From: Streptomyces sp. NBC_01750
GTDB taxonomy: Bacteria > Actinomycetota > Actinomycetes > Streptomycetales > Streptomycetaceae
DNA length: 64,000 bases
Reading direction: 5' to 3'
Assembly: GCF_035918095.1 (NCBI RefSeq)
Contig: NZ_CP109137.1
Location: forward strand, 3,908,001-3,972,000
Position numbers and translations under genes: made by a program. Below, in pieces: positions 1-8,081 of this stretch; position 1 is the stretch's first letter, and the number at the start of each line of letters is the position of its first letter. Below the pieces are notes generated by a model. It was not told the DNA's origin. It searched no databases and was given only the letters and a program-made list of their open reading frames with translations.

Positions 1-1
1 C

Positions 2-1396
2 CGCGCGTACCAGAAACTGCGCGCCACGCTCGTCGCCGCCGAGCGCACCCGGTTGCGCCTCGACGAATACCGCCCCCGCGTCATGTCCTCGTTCGTACGC
101 AACCGGCTCGTCGACGAGGTGTACCTGCCCCTCATCGGTGACAACCTCGCCAAGCAGCTCGGAGCGGCCGGAAACGGCAAGCGGACCGACAGCAGCGGTC
201 TGCTGCTGCTCGTCTCGCCGCCCGGCTACGGCAAGACGACGCTCATGGAGTACGTCGCCGACCGCCTCGGCCTGCTTCTGGTGAAGGTCGACGGACCGGC
301 CCTCGGCCGCACCACCACCTCCCTGGATCCGGCGGAGGCGCCGGACGCCACAGCCCGCCAGGAGGTCGAGAAGATCAACTTCGCGCTGGCGGCAGGCAAC
401 AACGTCCTGCTGTACCTGGACGACATCCAGCACACCTCACCGGAGCTGCTGCAGAAGTTCATCCCGCTGTGCGACGCCACCCGCACCCTGGGCGGCCACG
501 ACCTGCGCGGCAAGCGCTTTGCGGTCTGCATGGCCGGCAACCCCTACACCGAGTCCGGGCAGCGCTTCCGCATCCCAGACATGCTCGCCAACCGCGCCGA
601 TGTCTGGAACCTCGGCGACGTCCTGACCGGGAAGGAGGACGTCTTCGCGTTGAGCTTCATCGAGAACGCCCTCACCTCCAACCCGGTCCTCGCTCCTCTC
701 GCCGGACGGGACCGCGCCGACCTCGACGTGCTCGTCCGTCTGGCGGCCGAAGACCCCACTGTCCGCCGCGACCTGCTCGCGCACCCGTACGCACCCGCCG
801 AGCTCGACCGGATCCTCGCCGTACTGCGGCATCTGCTCACCGCCCGCGAGACGGTCCTCGCGGTCAACGGGGCGTACATGGCCTCCGCCGCCCAGTCCGA
901 CGCCACTCGCACCGAACCGCCTTTCCAGCTCCAGGGCTCGTACCGCAACCTGAACAAGATTGCCCAGCGCATCGTGCCCGTCATGAACGCCTCGGAACTC
1001 GCAGCCGTCATCGACGACCACTACAAGGGCGAGGCCCAGACCCTCACTGCGGGCGCCGAGGCCAACCTCCTCAAGCTCGCCGAACTGCGCTCCACCCTGA
1101 CCGATAAGCAGGCCGCCCGCTGGGCCGAGATCAAGTCCCCCTATGCACGCCGACAGGCGCTGGGCGGCCCCGAGGAGGACCCCCTCACGCGGGCCGTGGC
1201 CGCCCTCGGCCTGCTCGCCGACCGGGTGGCCGCGGTGGAATCCGCGATCGTCCGGGCTGCCGATCCCCGCCATTTGCTCAGCGCTCCTCACGCCACGGGA
1301 CACGAGGCGAATCCCAAAGGATCACGTGACCGGCAGGACGGGGAAAGGTCAGGTTCGGGGCCTGGGGCCGCACGTACGCTTCCGGTCGATCGGTAG
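2..1396 (+). CDS. AAA+ ATPase, C-terminal part (5' end outside window)
   Basis: The reading frame is open from the left edge, so the start lies upstream. The visible part has a Walker A (PPGYGKTT) and a Walker B (LLYLDDIQ), with a sensor-like AGNPYTESG about 65 residues later, as in MoxR/AAA_3-type ATPases. From memory it resembles the C-terminal module of very large actinobacterial proteins annotated as DNA repair ATPase; that name is an inference. The last 35-45 residues (rich in G, R, S, P) look unrelated to the domain and run into an IS3 scar, so the natural C-terminus may have been lost. The family and active-site motifs are clear. The cellular role is not visible here. Confidence 0.75.
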   Translation, partial: RAYQKLRATLVAAERTRLRLDEYRPRVMSSFVRNRLVDEVYLPLIGDNLAKQLGAAGNGKRTDSSGLLLLVSPPGYGKTTLMEYVADRLGLLLVKVDGPALGRTTTSLDPAEAPDATARQEVEKINFALAAGNNVLLYLDDIQHTSPELLQKFIPLCDATRTLGGHDLRGKRFAVCMAGNPYTESGQRFRIPDMLANRADVWNLGDVLTGKEDVFALSFIENALTSNPVLAPLAGRDRADLDVLVRLAAEDPTVRRDLLAHPYAPAELDRILAVLRHLLTARETVLAVNGAYMASAAQSDATRTEPPFQLQGSYRNLNKIAQRIVPVMNASELAAVIDDHYKGEAQTLTAGAEANLLKLAELRSTLTDKQAARWAEIKSPYARRQALGGPEEDPLTRAVAALGLLADRVAAVESAIVRAADPRHLLSAPHATGHEANPKGSRDRQDGERSGSGPGAARTLPVDR

Positions 1397-1400
1397 GCTG

Positions 1401-1578
1401 CGCCGCCCGGCTGGGCCAGGCGGTGGTGTCGAGCAATTCGCGTTTGATGGTGGCGAAGAAGGCCACAGCCCGCACAGCGATCTTCGACTTCATCGAAAGC
1501 TGGTACAACTTGCACCGTCTCCACAGCAGCCTCGGCTACGTCAGTCCCGCCGACTACGAGGCCGCTCTCGCGGCCTGA
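1401..1578 (+). mobile_element. IS3-family transposase 3' remnant with an internal inversion
   Basis: On the plus strand 1453-1578 encodes the last part of an IS3 OrfB integrase domain (ARTAIFDFIESWYN, then HSSLGYVSPADYE and a stop). The piece that should precede it (FFATIKRELLDTTAWPSRAA) is present at about 1401-1466 but on the minus strand. Flipping that segment in place restores one continuous transposase C-terminus. Nothing upstream of the flipped piece resembles IS3, so only the extreme 3' end of the element remains. It cannot encode an active transposase. Confidence 0.8.
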
Positions 1579-1776
1579 ACACCACACCGATGGTGTCCGT
1601 CAAAGCGGAACAAGCGCACTCCGCTGAACGCACCACGAGGCGACAGCCCACCCCATCATGAGGGCGGCTCGACCGGGAGCCCTCGCACGCAAGCATCATT
1701 CCCTCGCGCCGATGGATGTTCCTGCTGTACCGAAGCCTCCTTGCTACAACCTCAACGGTCGGGCGGTAGCGAGGCG

Positions 1777-2202
1777 TCAGCGCCGGAGATCTGAAGTAAG
1801 TGTGATCCATCCGTCCGGGATCCAGCCTTCGAGGTAGCCCTCCACAAATTCCACAAGCTCCGAAGTGCCGAGCGAGGGCAGCCTCAGGACGGCCTGACGC
1901 CATGGCATCCACAACCACGATGCGGAGCAGGAACGTTCAGCGTGCGCCGTGAACAGGCGCTTGCGATGCGCGGCCGCTCCGTGGGGATAGACATCCAGCC
2001 GTGCCACAACCCCACCGAAGCGCAGTGCTGCCGCCCCGTCCACGAGGCGGCACACCGCTTCGCGGTAGGACTCCTGTGGTGCGCAGGCGGCCGTCGGAAG
2101 ACTCAAGGAGTCCCGAGCGTGCCGAACGAGGCCGATCCTCTGGCGACCGTCGAAGCACAGCAGGTGGACCTCACGCCGTGCGCTCGGTGCATACATGCCC
2201 AT
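1777..2202 (-). CDS. Nudix-hydrolase-like protein with degenerate Nudix box
   Basis: A 141-residue protein. An N-terminal strand pattern (LLCFDGRQRIGLVRH) is followed by a region positioned like a Nudix box (APQESYREAVCRLVDG), and the C-terminus ends GYLEGWIPDGWITL. The canonical GX5EX7REUXEEXGU pattern is incomplete: the paired acidic residues that hold the metal are missing, so pyrophosphatase activity is doubtful. It lies 69 bp downstream of, and on the same strand as, an XRE-type regulator, suggesting co-transcription. There is no obvious Shine-Dalgarno site; the sequence before the ATG is pyrimidine-rich. The family call rests on pattern only. Confidence 0.45.
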   Translation of the reverse strand: MGMYAPSARREVHLLCFDGRQRIGLVRHARDSLSLPTAACAPQESYREAVCRLVDGAAALRFGGVVARLDVYPHGAAAHRKRLFTAHAERSCSASWLWMPWRQAVLRLPSLGTSELVEFVEGYLEGWIPDGWITLTSDLRR

Positions 2203-2271
2203 AAGAAAAAGAATGCGGCACAGCGCTCAGGATGCACGCCGGGCGGGCTGAACAGCGGACGAAGCAGCGAC

Positions 2272-2619
2272 TCAGGGCTTTGGCGGACTCGGCGGCAGAG
2301 CCGCCGGCCCGGGCCAGAGCTGAAAGCCGAAAGCCGCCTCGAGGCGGGCCAGCGTGCCCAGGTCCGGCATGACCTTGCCGTTGAGAACCCGGCTGACCGT
2401 CGAGTGGGTAAGGCCTGTCGCCTCGGCAAGGCTACGCAACGTATGCCCGGTGGACGCCATGGCTCGCTCCAGGTTCCTGGAGAGGGACTGGCCGTAGTAG
2501 GCGCTGACCGGCGCACCAGGAGCCAGGACAGCATGGGGCCAAGTGCCGTCTGCGACGTAGTCGCATGGCTGCTTGTCATTGCTGCTCCGGGGCATGCCGA
2601 GATCATCCCACGCACCCAT
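2272..2619 (-). CDS. XRE-family HTH transcriptional regulator
   Basis: A 115-residue DNA-binding protein. The helix-turn-helix is at about residues 54-95 (TLRSLAEATGLTHSTVSRVL then a short PDLGTLARLEAAF helix), matching the lambda-repressor/Cro fold. The N-terminal 45 residues are unassigned and the tail is proline-rich. A GGAAGGG site lies about 9 nt before the ATG, and a second in-frame ATG occurs at residue 9. A perfect inverted repeat sits 22 bp upstream of the start and could be its own operator. The Nudix-like gene follows on the same strand. Confidence 0.75.
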   Translation of the reverse strand: MGAWDDLGMPRSSNDKQPCDYVADGTWPHAVLAPGAPVSAYYGQSLSRNLERAMASTGHTLRSLAEATGLTHSTVSRVLNGKVMPDLGTLARLEAAFGFQLWPGPAALPPSPPKP

Positions 2620-2640
2620 GGGCCCGACCCTTCCCCGTAG

Positions 2641-2660
2641 GGAATCCCTTCAGGGATTCC
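2641..2660. promoter_or_regulatory. Perfect 8-bp inverted repeat upstream of XRE gene
   Basis: GGAATCCC and GGGATTCC are separated by 4 nt, directly upstream of the XRE regulator's ribosome site. The position fits an autoregulatory operator or an RNA hairpin in the leader. No binding data can be inferred from sequence alone. Confidence 0.4.
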
Positions 2661-3123
2661 AATCGAGTGTTGCAAGTACGGAACAGCATAGAGCTTCAGG
2701 GCCGACCGCCCGGGTGTTTTGCGGCCATCGCGCCCCGTCGGATGTCATGGATGGGGGCGAGGCCCGACACAGCACCCGGGGAACCAACACGACAGCCAGG
2801 AGGGCCGACCGGGGAGCCGGTCGGGCGCATCTGGATCCGGCAGGCGCTCGGCGCCCTCGGATGAGGTCACCCGAGGCGAGCCAGCTTCCCTGATGCGCGC
2901 ATTGGCCGCACGCCCTGCCTAGGCTGCTCTGGGGCGAAGTAGCCTTCGACTGACGCACCCCCGAGGAACGCCAACCCAGAGCCCTCAACTGGGGTTTGAC
3001 CATTGTGATTTGACACGTCACCAGGTGCGAGCGAGAAGAAGTGCTTCGAGTGTCGCCATTCCCCTGCGGTGCGAGCTTCGGATCGCTAGCTTGTGCGTGG
3101 ATCACTCAGGAGGGAGGCGAAGC
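2661..3123. other. Intergenic stretch, no gene recognised
   Basis: About 460 bp between the divergent XRE gene and the coiled-coil gene at 3124. Reading frames here look like chance high-GC ORFs with no recognisable domain. It should hold the promoters for both genes. A strong ribosome site (AGGAGGG, 3108-3114) at its right end sets the downstream start. Confidence 0.5.
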
Positions 3124-3693
3124 GTGCACACGAGGGCAAGCAATGCAGAGGACCCCTTCGTCACCCATCTGCGCCAGATCGAGGCCACCGAGCGAGACAA
3201 GTGGGTCTCCGCCGACGAGGCGTGCACCAAGGCTGCGTATTACGTGAACGAACTGCGCCAGCGCCTCGTCGAGGCCGAGCGGGAGCTCGCGGCCGCGGAA
3301 CAGGAGCACACAGTGGCCGCGGAGCGGCTCGCGGTGGTGCGCGAGATCATCGCCGATGCCGAGCGACTTCTCACTCAGCCTGACCGCGACACCACAGGCG
3401 GGACTGAAGCCGAACAGCCGGACCAGCCCAAACCGCGGGCCAGCAGTCCGGGCCGCTCGACACATGACACTGGCCCAGCAGTTGCACCCACGGTGAGGGC
3501 GCTCGTTCTTGAAGCCCTTGCCGACGGGAAGGCGACCCAGCTCTCCTCGATCAGAGCTCACGTCCAGCGCGGCCGCCCTCAAACACCGCCCAATTCGGTC
3601 CGCTCGACGATCAGAACGTTGTGCGACCGCGGACAGGTTGCACTCCTCGGCCGCGCGACCTATCGACTGGTGCCATTGGAGGCGCATACGTAG
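3124..3693 (+). CDS. Coiled-coil protein with C-terminal winged-helix-like domain
   Basis: GTG start chosen because AGGAGGG lies 9 nt upstream; 189 residues. Residues about 35-85 are a long amphipathic helix (LVEAERELAAAEQE then AERLAVVREIIADAERLL), predicted coiled coil. A charged proline/glutamine linker follows. The last 65 residues (VRALVLEALADGK, then SSIRAHV, then SVRSTIRTLCDRGQVALLG) have the helix-turn-helix-wing pattern of a small DNA-binding domain. I do not recognise the family. A hairpin terminator follows, so it is probably transcribed alone. A role as a dimeric DNA-binding regulator is an inference. Confidence 0.65.
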   Translation: MHTRASNAEDPFVTHLRQIEATERDKWVSADEACTKAAYYVNELRQRLVEAERELAAAEQEHTVAAERLAVVREIIADAERLLTQPDRDTTGGTEAEQPDQPKPRASSPGRSTHDTGPAVAPTVRALVLEALADGKATQLSSIRAHVQRGRPQTPPNSVRSTIRTLCDRGQVALLGRATYRLVPLEAHT

Positions 3694-3721
3694 CGGCCGC
3701 ACTTCATCACGCGGACGAAGA

Positions 3722-3755
3722 GGCGCCGCCAGGGGGGCTAGACCCTGGCGGCGCC
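3722..3755 (+). terminator. Intrinsic-type hairpin after the coiled-coil gene
   Basis: GGCGCCGCCAGGG pairs with CCCTGGCGGCGCC across an 8-nt loop, 28 bp after the stop codon at 3693. There is no U-tract, as is common in Streptomyces. Confidence 0.7.
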
Positions 3756-3867
3756 GATGACACGTCAGCTGAGGGCCCATCATGACTTTCTGTGCAAGAA
3801 TGCACCAATCTGTGCGGCTTCGAGCATTCGCTCACGACCCTTCCCGCACTCTCCTGCGGGCGGACCG

Positions 3868-4551
3868 ATGAGCGGCGGGACGTCCAACGGGTCGACCCGT
3901 GCCAGGATCCTGCCGACCGAGGCGATGGAGCCCCGCCGACAGCTTGAACTGCTGGACGTCACCGCACGCCTGCAGCACAAGGAACGGGACGGCGCCCCTA
4001 TCGGCGCAGTGAGCGCGGCCATGGGAATCAGCGAGAAGACCATCGCCGGAGCGCACGGCTTTCTGAGGCAGAACGGGCTCCTTGAGCCGGGCTGCCAGAT
4101 GTTCGCTCTCACCCCCGCCGGCCAACGGCTGGCGGAGCTGCGGTCTGCGGACTCAGCCCGGGCCCGGCTCCACCTTGGCGAGCTGTGGTCGCCCACGTGG
4201 TTCACCACGGCCGCCATCCGGCTGCTCGAGCACGGTCCACAGGAAGCCGCCGTGCTGGCCCAGCACTTGGCCCGTGGATTGAGCAAGCGGATCGAGCGTG
4301 GGCTCCATCTGGTGCACTGGCTGGAGTACGCCCTGGTCATCCGCAAGGGCGAAGACGGGCAGATGGAACTGGCGAGGGAGGCAGCCCGCGCCCCGGCTCC
4401 CCCGCTCCTGGGCTCCAGCGAGGCAATCACGGCGCTTCCGCGCGAGCGCTTCCTCGCGGTCATGGACGGCTACCGGACGATCATCGCCGCTCTGGCCTCG
4501 GCGCCTGAGCCTGCCAACAGCCCTCCCGACAGCCCGCCGCGCACCCAGTAA
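3868..4551 (+). CDS. Protein with two winged-helix-like segments
   Basis: ATG at 3868 is the likeliest start (227 residues); the frame is open further upstream but without domain-like sequence. Residues about 25-90 (GAVSAAMGISEKTIAGAHGF, then LLEPGCQMFALTPAGQRLAEL) match a MarR/PadR-like winged helix with its wing. Residues about 100-165 (TTAAIRLLEHGPQEAAVLAQ, then ALVIRKGEDGQMELA) look like a second copy. This suggests a DNA-binding protein working as an internally duplicated unit. The tail is Pro/Ser-rich. It lies about 200 bp upstream of the recombinase-like/transposase-like pair on the same strand, so it may regulate or assist that module. The family is not recognised. Confidence 0.6.
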   Translation: MSGGTSNGSTRARILPTEAMEPRRQLELLDVTARLQHKERDGAPIGAVSAAMGISEKTIAGAHGFLRQNGLLEPGCQMFALTPAGQRLAELRSADSARARLHLGELWSPTWFTTAAIRLLEHGPQEAAVLAQHLARGLSKRIERGLHLVHWLEYALVIRKGEDGQMELAREAARAPAPPLLGSSEAITALPRERFLAVMDGYRTIIAALASAPEPANSPPDSPPRTQ

Positions 4552-4754
4552 GCGGGCTACGCCCCGTCGACGGCAGCCCGGACGGGCTTCGCCGCGCCCC
4601 CGCTCACCCATTCGCACACTCCATGTTGCCGCGGAGATCAACCATGCTCAATGTGTTGCATGTATGGAACGCATTAGATCGTTCGCCTCACCCTGTGCCG
4701 GATCGGGGCGGAGCAATCGGTCTGCCCGGTACCGCCCATCGGAGGACGCTCATC

Positions 4755-5693
4755 GTGGGAACTGACCTCTCCCTCACGCACGGCATCGACCGTGTACTCC
4801 AGGTCTGGCAGGAAATGGCCGCTCATGACGAAATGTCGGGCCAGACCTTCGACAAGTTCGGCCTGCTGCTCCGGCGACTCGGCCGGTACGCCACCGTGCG
4901 AGGCACGCTGTTGATCAGCGACGTCCGGCCCGGGCTGGTCGAGGACTTCGTCAACGCCAAGGGCCACAGCCGCCACGGTCACGTCTCCGATGCCGCCGTA
5001 GCCACGCGGCTGCTGCGGCGCAGCGTCGTACGGGCTGCCTTCCGCACCTTGCGCGAGCTCGGCCTGAGCGACCAGGACCCGACCGGGGACATCGTTCTCC
5101 CCGCTCGTACCCATGAGGGCGTCCGCGCCCTGACCGAGGACGAAATCGTGGACCTGCGCCACCACGCCTCCTTCACCACCCGCCCCACCCGGCATGCCGC
5201 AGCCGCCGCGCTGGCCCTCGCAGGCGGGCACAGCGGCGAGATCGGCCACACCGTCGTCGCGGACCTCGACATGGCCTACAGCAGGGTGTGGATACACGGC
5301 TCCAGCAAGTACGAGCCACGGTGGTGCCGACTGGATGCCTGGGGGCGTCACGTACTGGCCGAACGCGCCCGGCACGTCAGCGCCCAGCACCCCGAGCCCT
5401 CAACGGCGCGCCTCGCAGTCTCGAGCCGTCCCACTTCCGACGCAGCCCTTCAAGCCCGCGCCTGCGTCGCCCTCGGGGACCTCCTTCGCCGCGCAGGGCT
5501 CGGCGATGAGCCCGACGTCAAACCCGCCTCCATCACCGCCACCGCCGCCATCGCCGCATTCGAGGCGACCGGCCGCATCGAGGAGGCGGCCCGCAGCATC
5601 GGCCTTCGCTCCCTCGACCGCGCCGCCGCCATCATCGGCTTCGACTGGCGCTGCGATCCCGCCTACACCGACGGAGTACCGCCCCGTGCCTGA
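4755..5693 (+). CDS. Tyrosine-recombinase-like protein lacking catalytic residues
   Basis: GTG at 4755 is preferred because GGAGG lies 9 nt upstream (312 residues); an ATG at 4644 is in frame. Residues about 20-70 look like the N-terminal SAM-like core-binding domain of integrases (TFDKFGLLLRRLGRYATVRG). ALTEDEIVDLR begins the catalytic-domain fold. The expected first arginine is replaced (GGHSGEIGHT). The beta-hairpin lysine region is recognisable (SSKYEPRWCRL), but the HxxR box and the nucleophile tyrosine are absent (SITATAAIAAFEATG, then RAAAIIGFDW). It should bind DNA but not cut it. Its stop overlaps the next gene's start by 8 nt, implying translational coupling. Confidence 0.6.
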   Translation: MGTDLSLTHGIDRVLQVWQEMAAHDEMSGQTFDKFGLLLRRLGRYATVRGTLLISDVRPGLVEDFVNAKGHSRHGHVSDAAVATRLLRRSVVRAAFRTLRELGLSDQDPTGDIVLPARTHEGVRALTEDEIVDLRHHASFTTRPTRHAAAAALALAGGHSGEIGHTVVADLDMAYSRVWIHGSSKYEPRWCRLDAWGRHVLAERARHVSAQHPEPSTARLAVSSRPTSDAALQARACVALGDLLRRAGLGDEPDVKPASITATAAIAAFEATGRIEEAARSIGLRSLDRAAAIIGFDWRCDPAYTDGVPPRA

Positions 5694-6876
5694 CGACATC
5701 TTCGGTGACCCGCTGCCCGAGCAGGGCAGGCCCAACCGCCTGAACGCACCGTCACGCCACCAGTTCCAGGACGCCGTGGACAAGCTGCTGGTCCCGAGCA
5801 GCGACGCACTCGAAGAAGCATTCCGCAGCTACGCCGCCAGACAGGCACTGGAACAGGGGCTCTTCCCGTCCGGCGTTCCCAAGGTCTGGAGCCGCCCGGA
5901 GCGCCGACAGCTCCTCGTGGGCGACGCCACCGTCCCACGGGCGATCTCGAAAGCAAGGAAGAGTGCAACCGTCGACGAGAGCACGGGCGTGCTCCGCAAC
6001 CCCCGCGTGGACCCCGCCGCCCGCGTCTACTACGAGAACGGCGAGAAGGCCAAACGGGAGGTCCGCGGCACCAAGTGGTTCTTCGCCTCGGGCCGGTCCG
6101 ATGGCTACTGGACCCGCCTCATCCTCTCCTTCGCCTACGTCGCCGGCGGCGAGTACGAGGACGAAGCAGCGGTGGCCGAACGCCAGTTCACCATGCTCAA
6201 GGACGTCCTGCCGGACTGTATGGGCGTCGTCTACGACGGCGCCTTGCGCGGTATCCACCGCGACGCCCTGGCTCGCCGGGGAATGCTGGCCATCAACAAG
6301 CAGCACGGCTCGGTGACTCCCGTGTTCTACGAACACATCAAGCTCTGCCGGAGCGGCCACGAGCTCTGGTGCAACGAAGGACGCATCGCCGAAAGCATCT
6401 CCCTCGACGACGGCACCCGCATCCTTGCGCCAGTCCCGATCACCAAGCTGGAGCCCCGCCTCGGTATCACCAAGAGCCGCTGGTACCACGTCCTGCGCAT
6501 CGCCTGCCGTCACGGAGACCACACACACCGCGTCCCCGTCGGCATCACTACCACCCCTGCGGATCGCGCTTTGCGTCAAGCCGGCAGCGGCAAACGCCCC
6601 AAGAGCGACCGTGAGCGCGGATTCCATCGCGCCGAACTACTCCAGCAGATCCCCCAGTCCACACTCGCACACCAGCTCGTCTACCCCTACCGCGCGGACT
6701 CCGAGTCCGTACACGCCCAGTTCGACCAGAGTCTCTGGAACCGCCGCATGGTCGCCTATGGGATGGAACGGCAGAAGGTGTTCGTCCTCGGCTTCTCCCT
6801 CGCCCAGAACGCGACGAGCCACCAGATCCACCTGGAAGGGCGGAGCAACGCCCAGACCGTGTCTGGGCTGGCCTGA
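5686..6876 (+). CDS. DDE-transposase-like protein (RNase H-like fold), unknown family
   Basis: GTG start at 5686 overlaps the upstream stop codon; 396 residues. A possible catalytic triad is visible. LLVGDATVP is near residue 78, GVVYDGALRG near 183, and RADSESVHAQFDQSLWNRR near 345, spaced like the D, D and E of IS4/ISL3-type transposases. The last segment resembles the RW-x-IE-x-F box helix. Conserved cysteine/histidine pairs (KLCRSGHELWC; IACRHGDHTH) between the second D and the E may bind metal or mark an insertion domain. No flanking terminal inverted repeats were identified. Coupling to the dead tyrosine-recombinase-like gene suggests one complex. The assignment is from motif spacing alone. 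Confidence 0.55.
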   Translation: MPDDIFGDPLPEQGRPNRLNAPSRHQFQDAVDKLLVPSSDALEEAFRSYAARQALEQGLFPSGVPKVWSRPERRQLLVGDATVPRAISKARKSATVDESTGVLRNPRVDPAARVYYENGEKAKREVRGTKWFFASGRSDGYWTRLILSFAYVAGGEYEDEAAVAERQFTMLKDVLPDCMGVVYDGALRGIHRDALARRGMLAINKQHGSVTPVFYEHIKLCRSGHELWCNEGRIAESISLDDGTRILAPVPITKLEPRLGITKSRWYHVLRIACRHGDHTHRVPVGITTTPADRALRQAGSGKRPKSDRERGFHRAELLQQIPQSTLAHQLVYPYRADSESVHAQFDQSLWNRRMVAYGMERQKVFVLGFSLAQNATSHQIHLEGRSNAQTVSGLA

Positions 6877-6896
6877 ACCTGATCCGCCCATGTCCA

Positions 6897-6934
6897 CACG
6901 ACGGCTGCGGCCCGTAAGGGGCCCAGCCGTCGTG
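6897..6934. terminator. Bidirectional hairpin between convergent genes
   Basis: CACGACGGCTG pairs perfectly with CAGCCGTCGTG, 20 bp after the stop of the DDE-like gene and 35 bp from the end of the convergent small gene. Confidence 0.75.
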
Positions 6935-6969
6935 TTCGTCGAGCCTGAAAGGCTGCAGGACGGGCGTCG

Positions 6970-7317
6970 TCAGTTCACCAGGGACAGCGCTCGCCGTGGT
7001 TCACGCTCGGTCTGCTCGCCGCCGCCCTCGACCATGGTGATGGTCAGGCCGAAGAGCATCTTGTTCATCTCGTCCACGGTCAGGCCGAGCTCGCCGGCCA
7101 CAGCGGCGGGCCGCACGCCGTTTGCCCTGAGCCCCTGGAAGACCTTGGTCAGCACCTGCGAGATCTCGCGCTTCTTCATGCCGTGCGGCTCGTCCTTCCG
7201 GTAGCCGCGCTTGTCGCGGCGGTCTTCCCGCCCAGGTGCGGCAGGCGCTGCCGCGTCACAGTCCGGGCAGTTGTGACGCTCTACCGCCAGTGCAACCTGA
7301 TCGGGCGTCAAATCCAT
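6970..7317 (-). CDS. Small protein with HTH-like C-terminus and Cys pair
   Basis: A 115-residue ORF starting MDLTPDQVAL; the open frame further upstream looks non-coding. It has a CPDC motif near residue 18, a basic middle segment, and a C-terminal helical stretch (GVRPAAVAGELGLTVDEMNK then MLFGLTITMVEGG). That stretch resembles the helix-turn-helix tail found in actinobacterial XRE or ImmA/IrrE-associated proteins. It may be a truncated member of that group. No function can be assigned. Confidence 0.5.
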   Translation of the reverse strand: MDLTPDQVALAVERHNCPDCDAAAPAAPGREDRRDKRGYRKDEPHGMKKREISQVLTKVFQGLRANGVRPAAVAGELGLTVDEMNKMLFGLTITMVEGGGEQTEREPRRALSLVN

Positions 7318-7421
7318 GGCTGAAGTCTCACAGAACCCCGTCGCACAACATGTCGGTTCCGAGAGGACTTTTGCGAGCGGCGACTTGCCGGAACCTCGGT
7401 TCCAGTTGGCGCTTGTGCGCG

Positions 7422-7595
7422 CTACATACGGGAGGCGGCGAAGCCGATGAGGACGACCGCAGTGACCACGATGCCGGTCAGCCCGACCCAGCCACCCAGC
7501 AGTGCGCACGCCGCTACGACGGCGAAGGCGCCCAGCATGAGTGCGGTGAACGCCCACGCCGACAATCCACGGTCATCACTGTCTTCCGCGTACAT
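7422..7595 (-). CDS. Small two-helix membrane protein
   Basis: A 57-residue ORF (MYAEDSDDRG start) with two hydrophobic segments (residues about 13-33, WAFTALMLGAFAVVAACALL, and about 37-54) joined by a short Gly-rich turn. The N-terminus is acidic and probably cytoplasmic. It lies between the small HTH-tail gene and the cst-type locus. There is no recognised family. Confidence 0.5.
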   Translation of the reverse strand: MYAEDSDDRGLSAWAFTALMLGAFAVVAACALLGGWVGLTGIVVTAVVLIGFAASRM

Positions 7596-7751
7596 CTTCG
7601 TTTTCCTGGTCACCGTGCGCACGGTATCGAGTCTGGCTGGTGGGTCTCGCGTCGGGGAAGCCTCATGGGGGATGCGCCGCAGTGCCATGGTAAGTGCAGG
7701 TACGCGGACGGCCCGGCTCGTGGTGGCGGCCGGGTCGTTCGGGGTGGTGCG

Positions 7752-8081
<330 letters not shown>

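Noticed and set aside
4755..5693. Active phage integrase
   Set aside because: None of the R-H-R-Y catalytic residues can be placed, so strand exchange is not expected.
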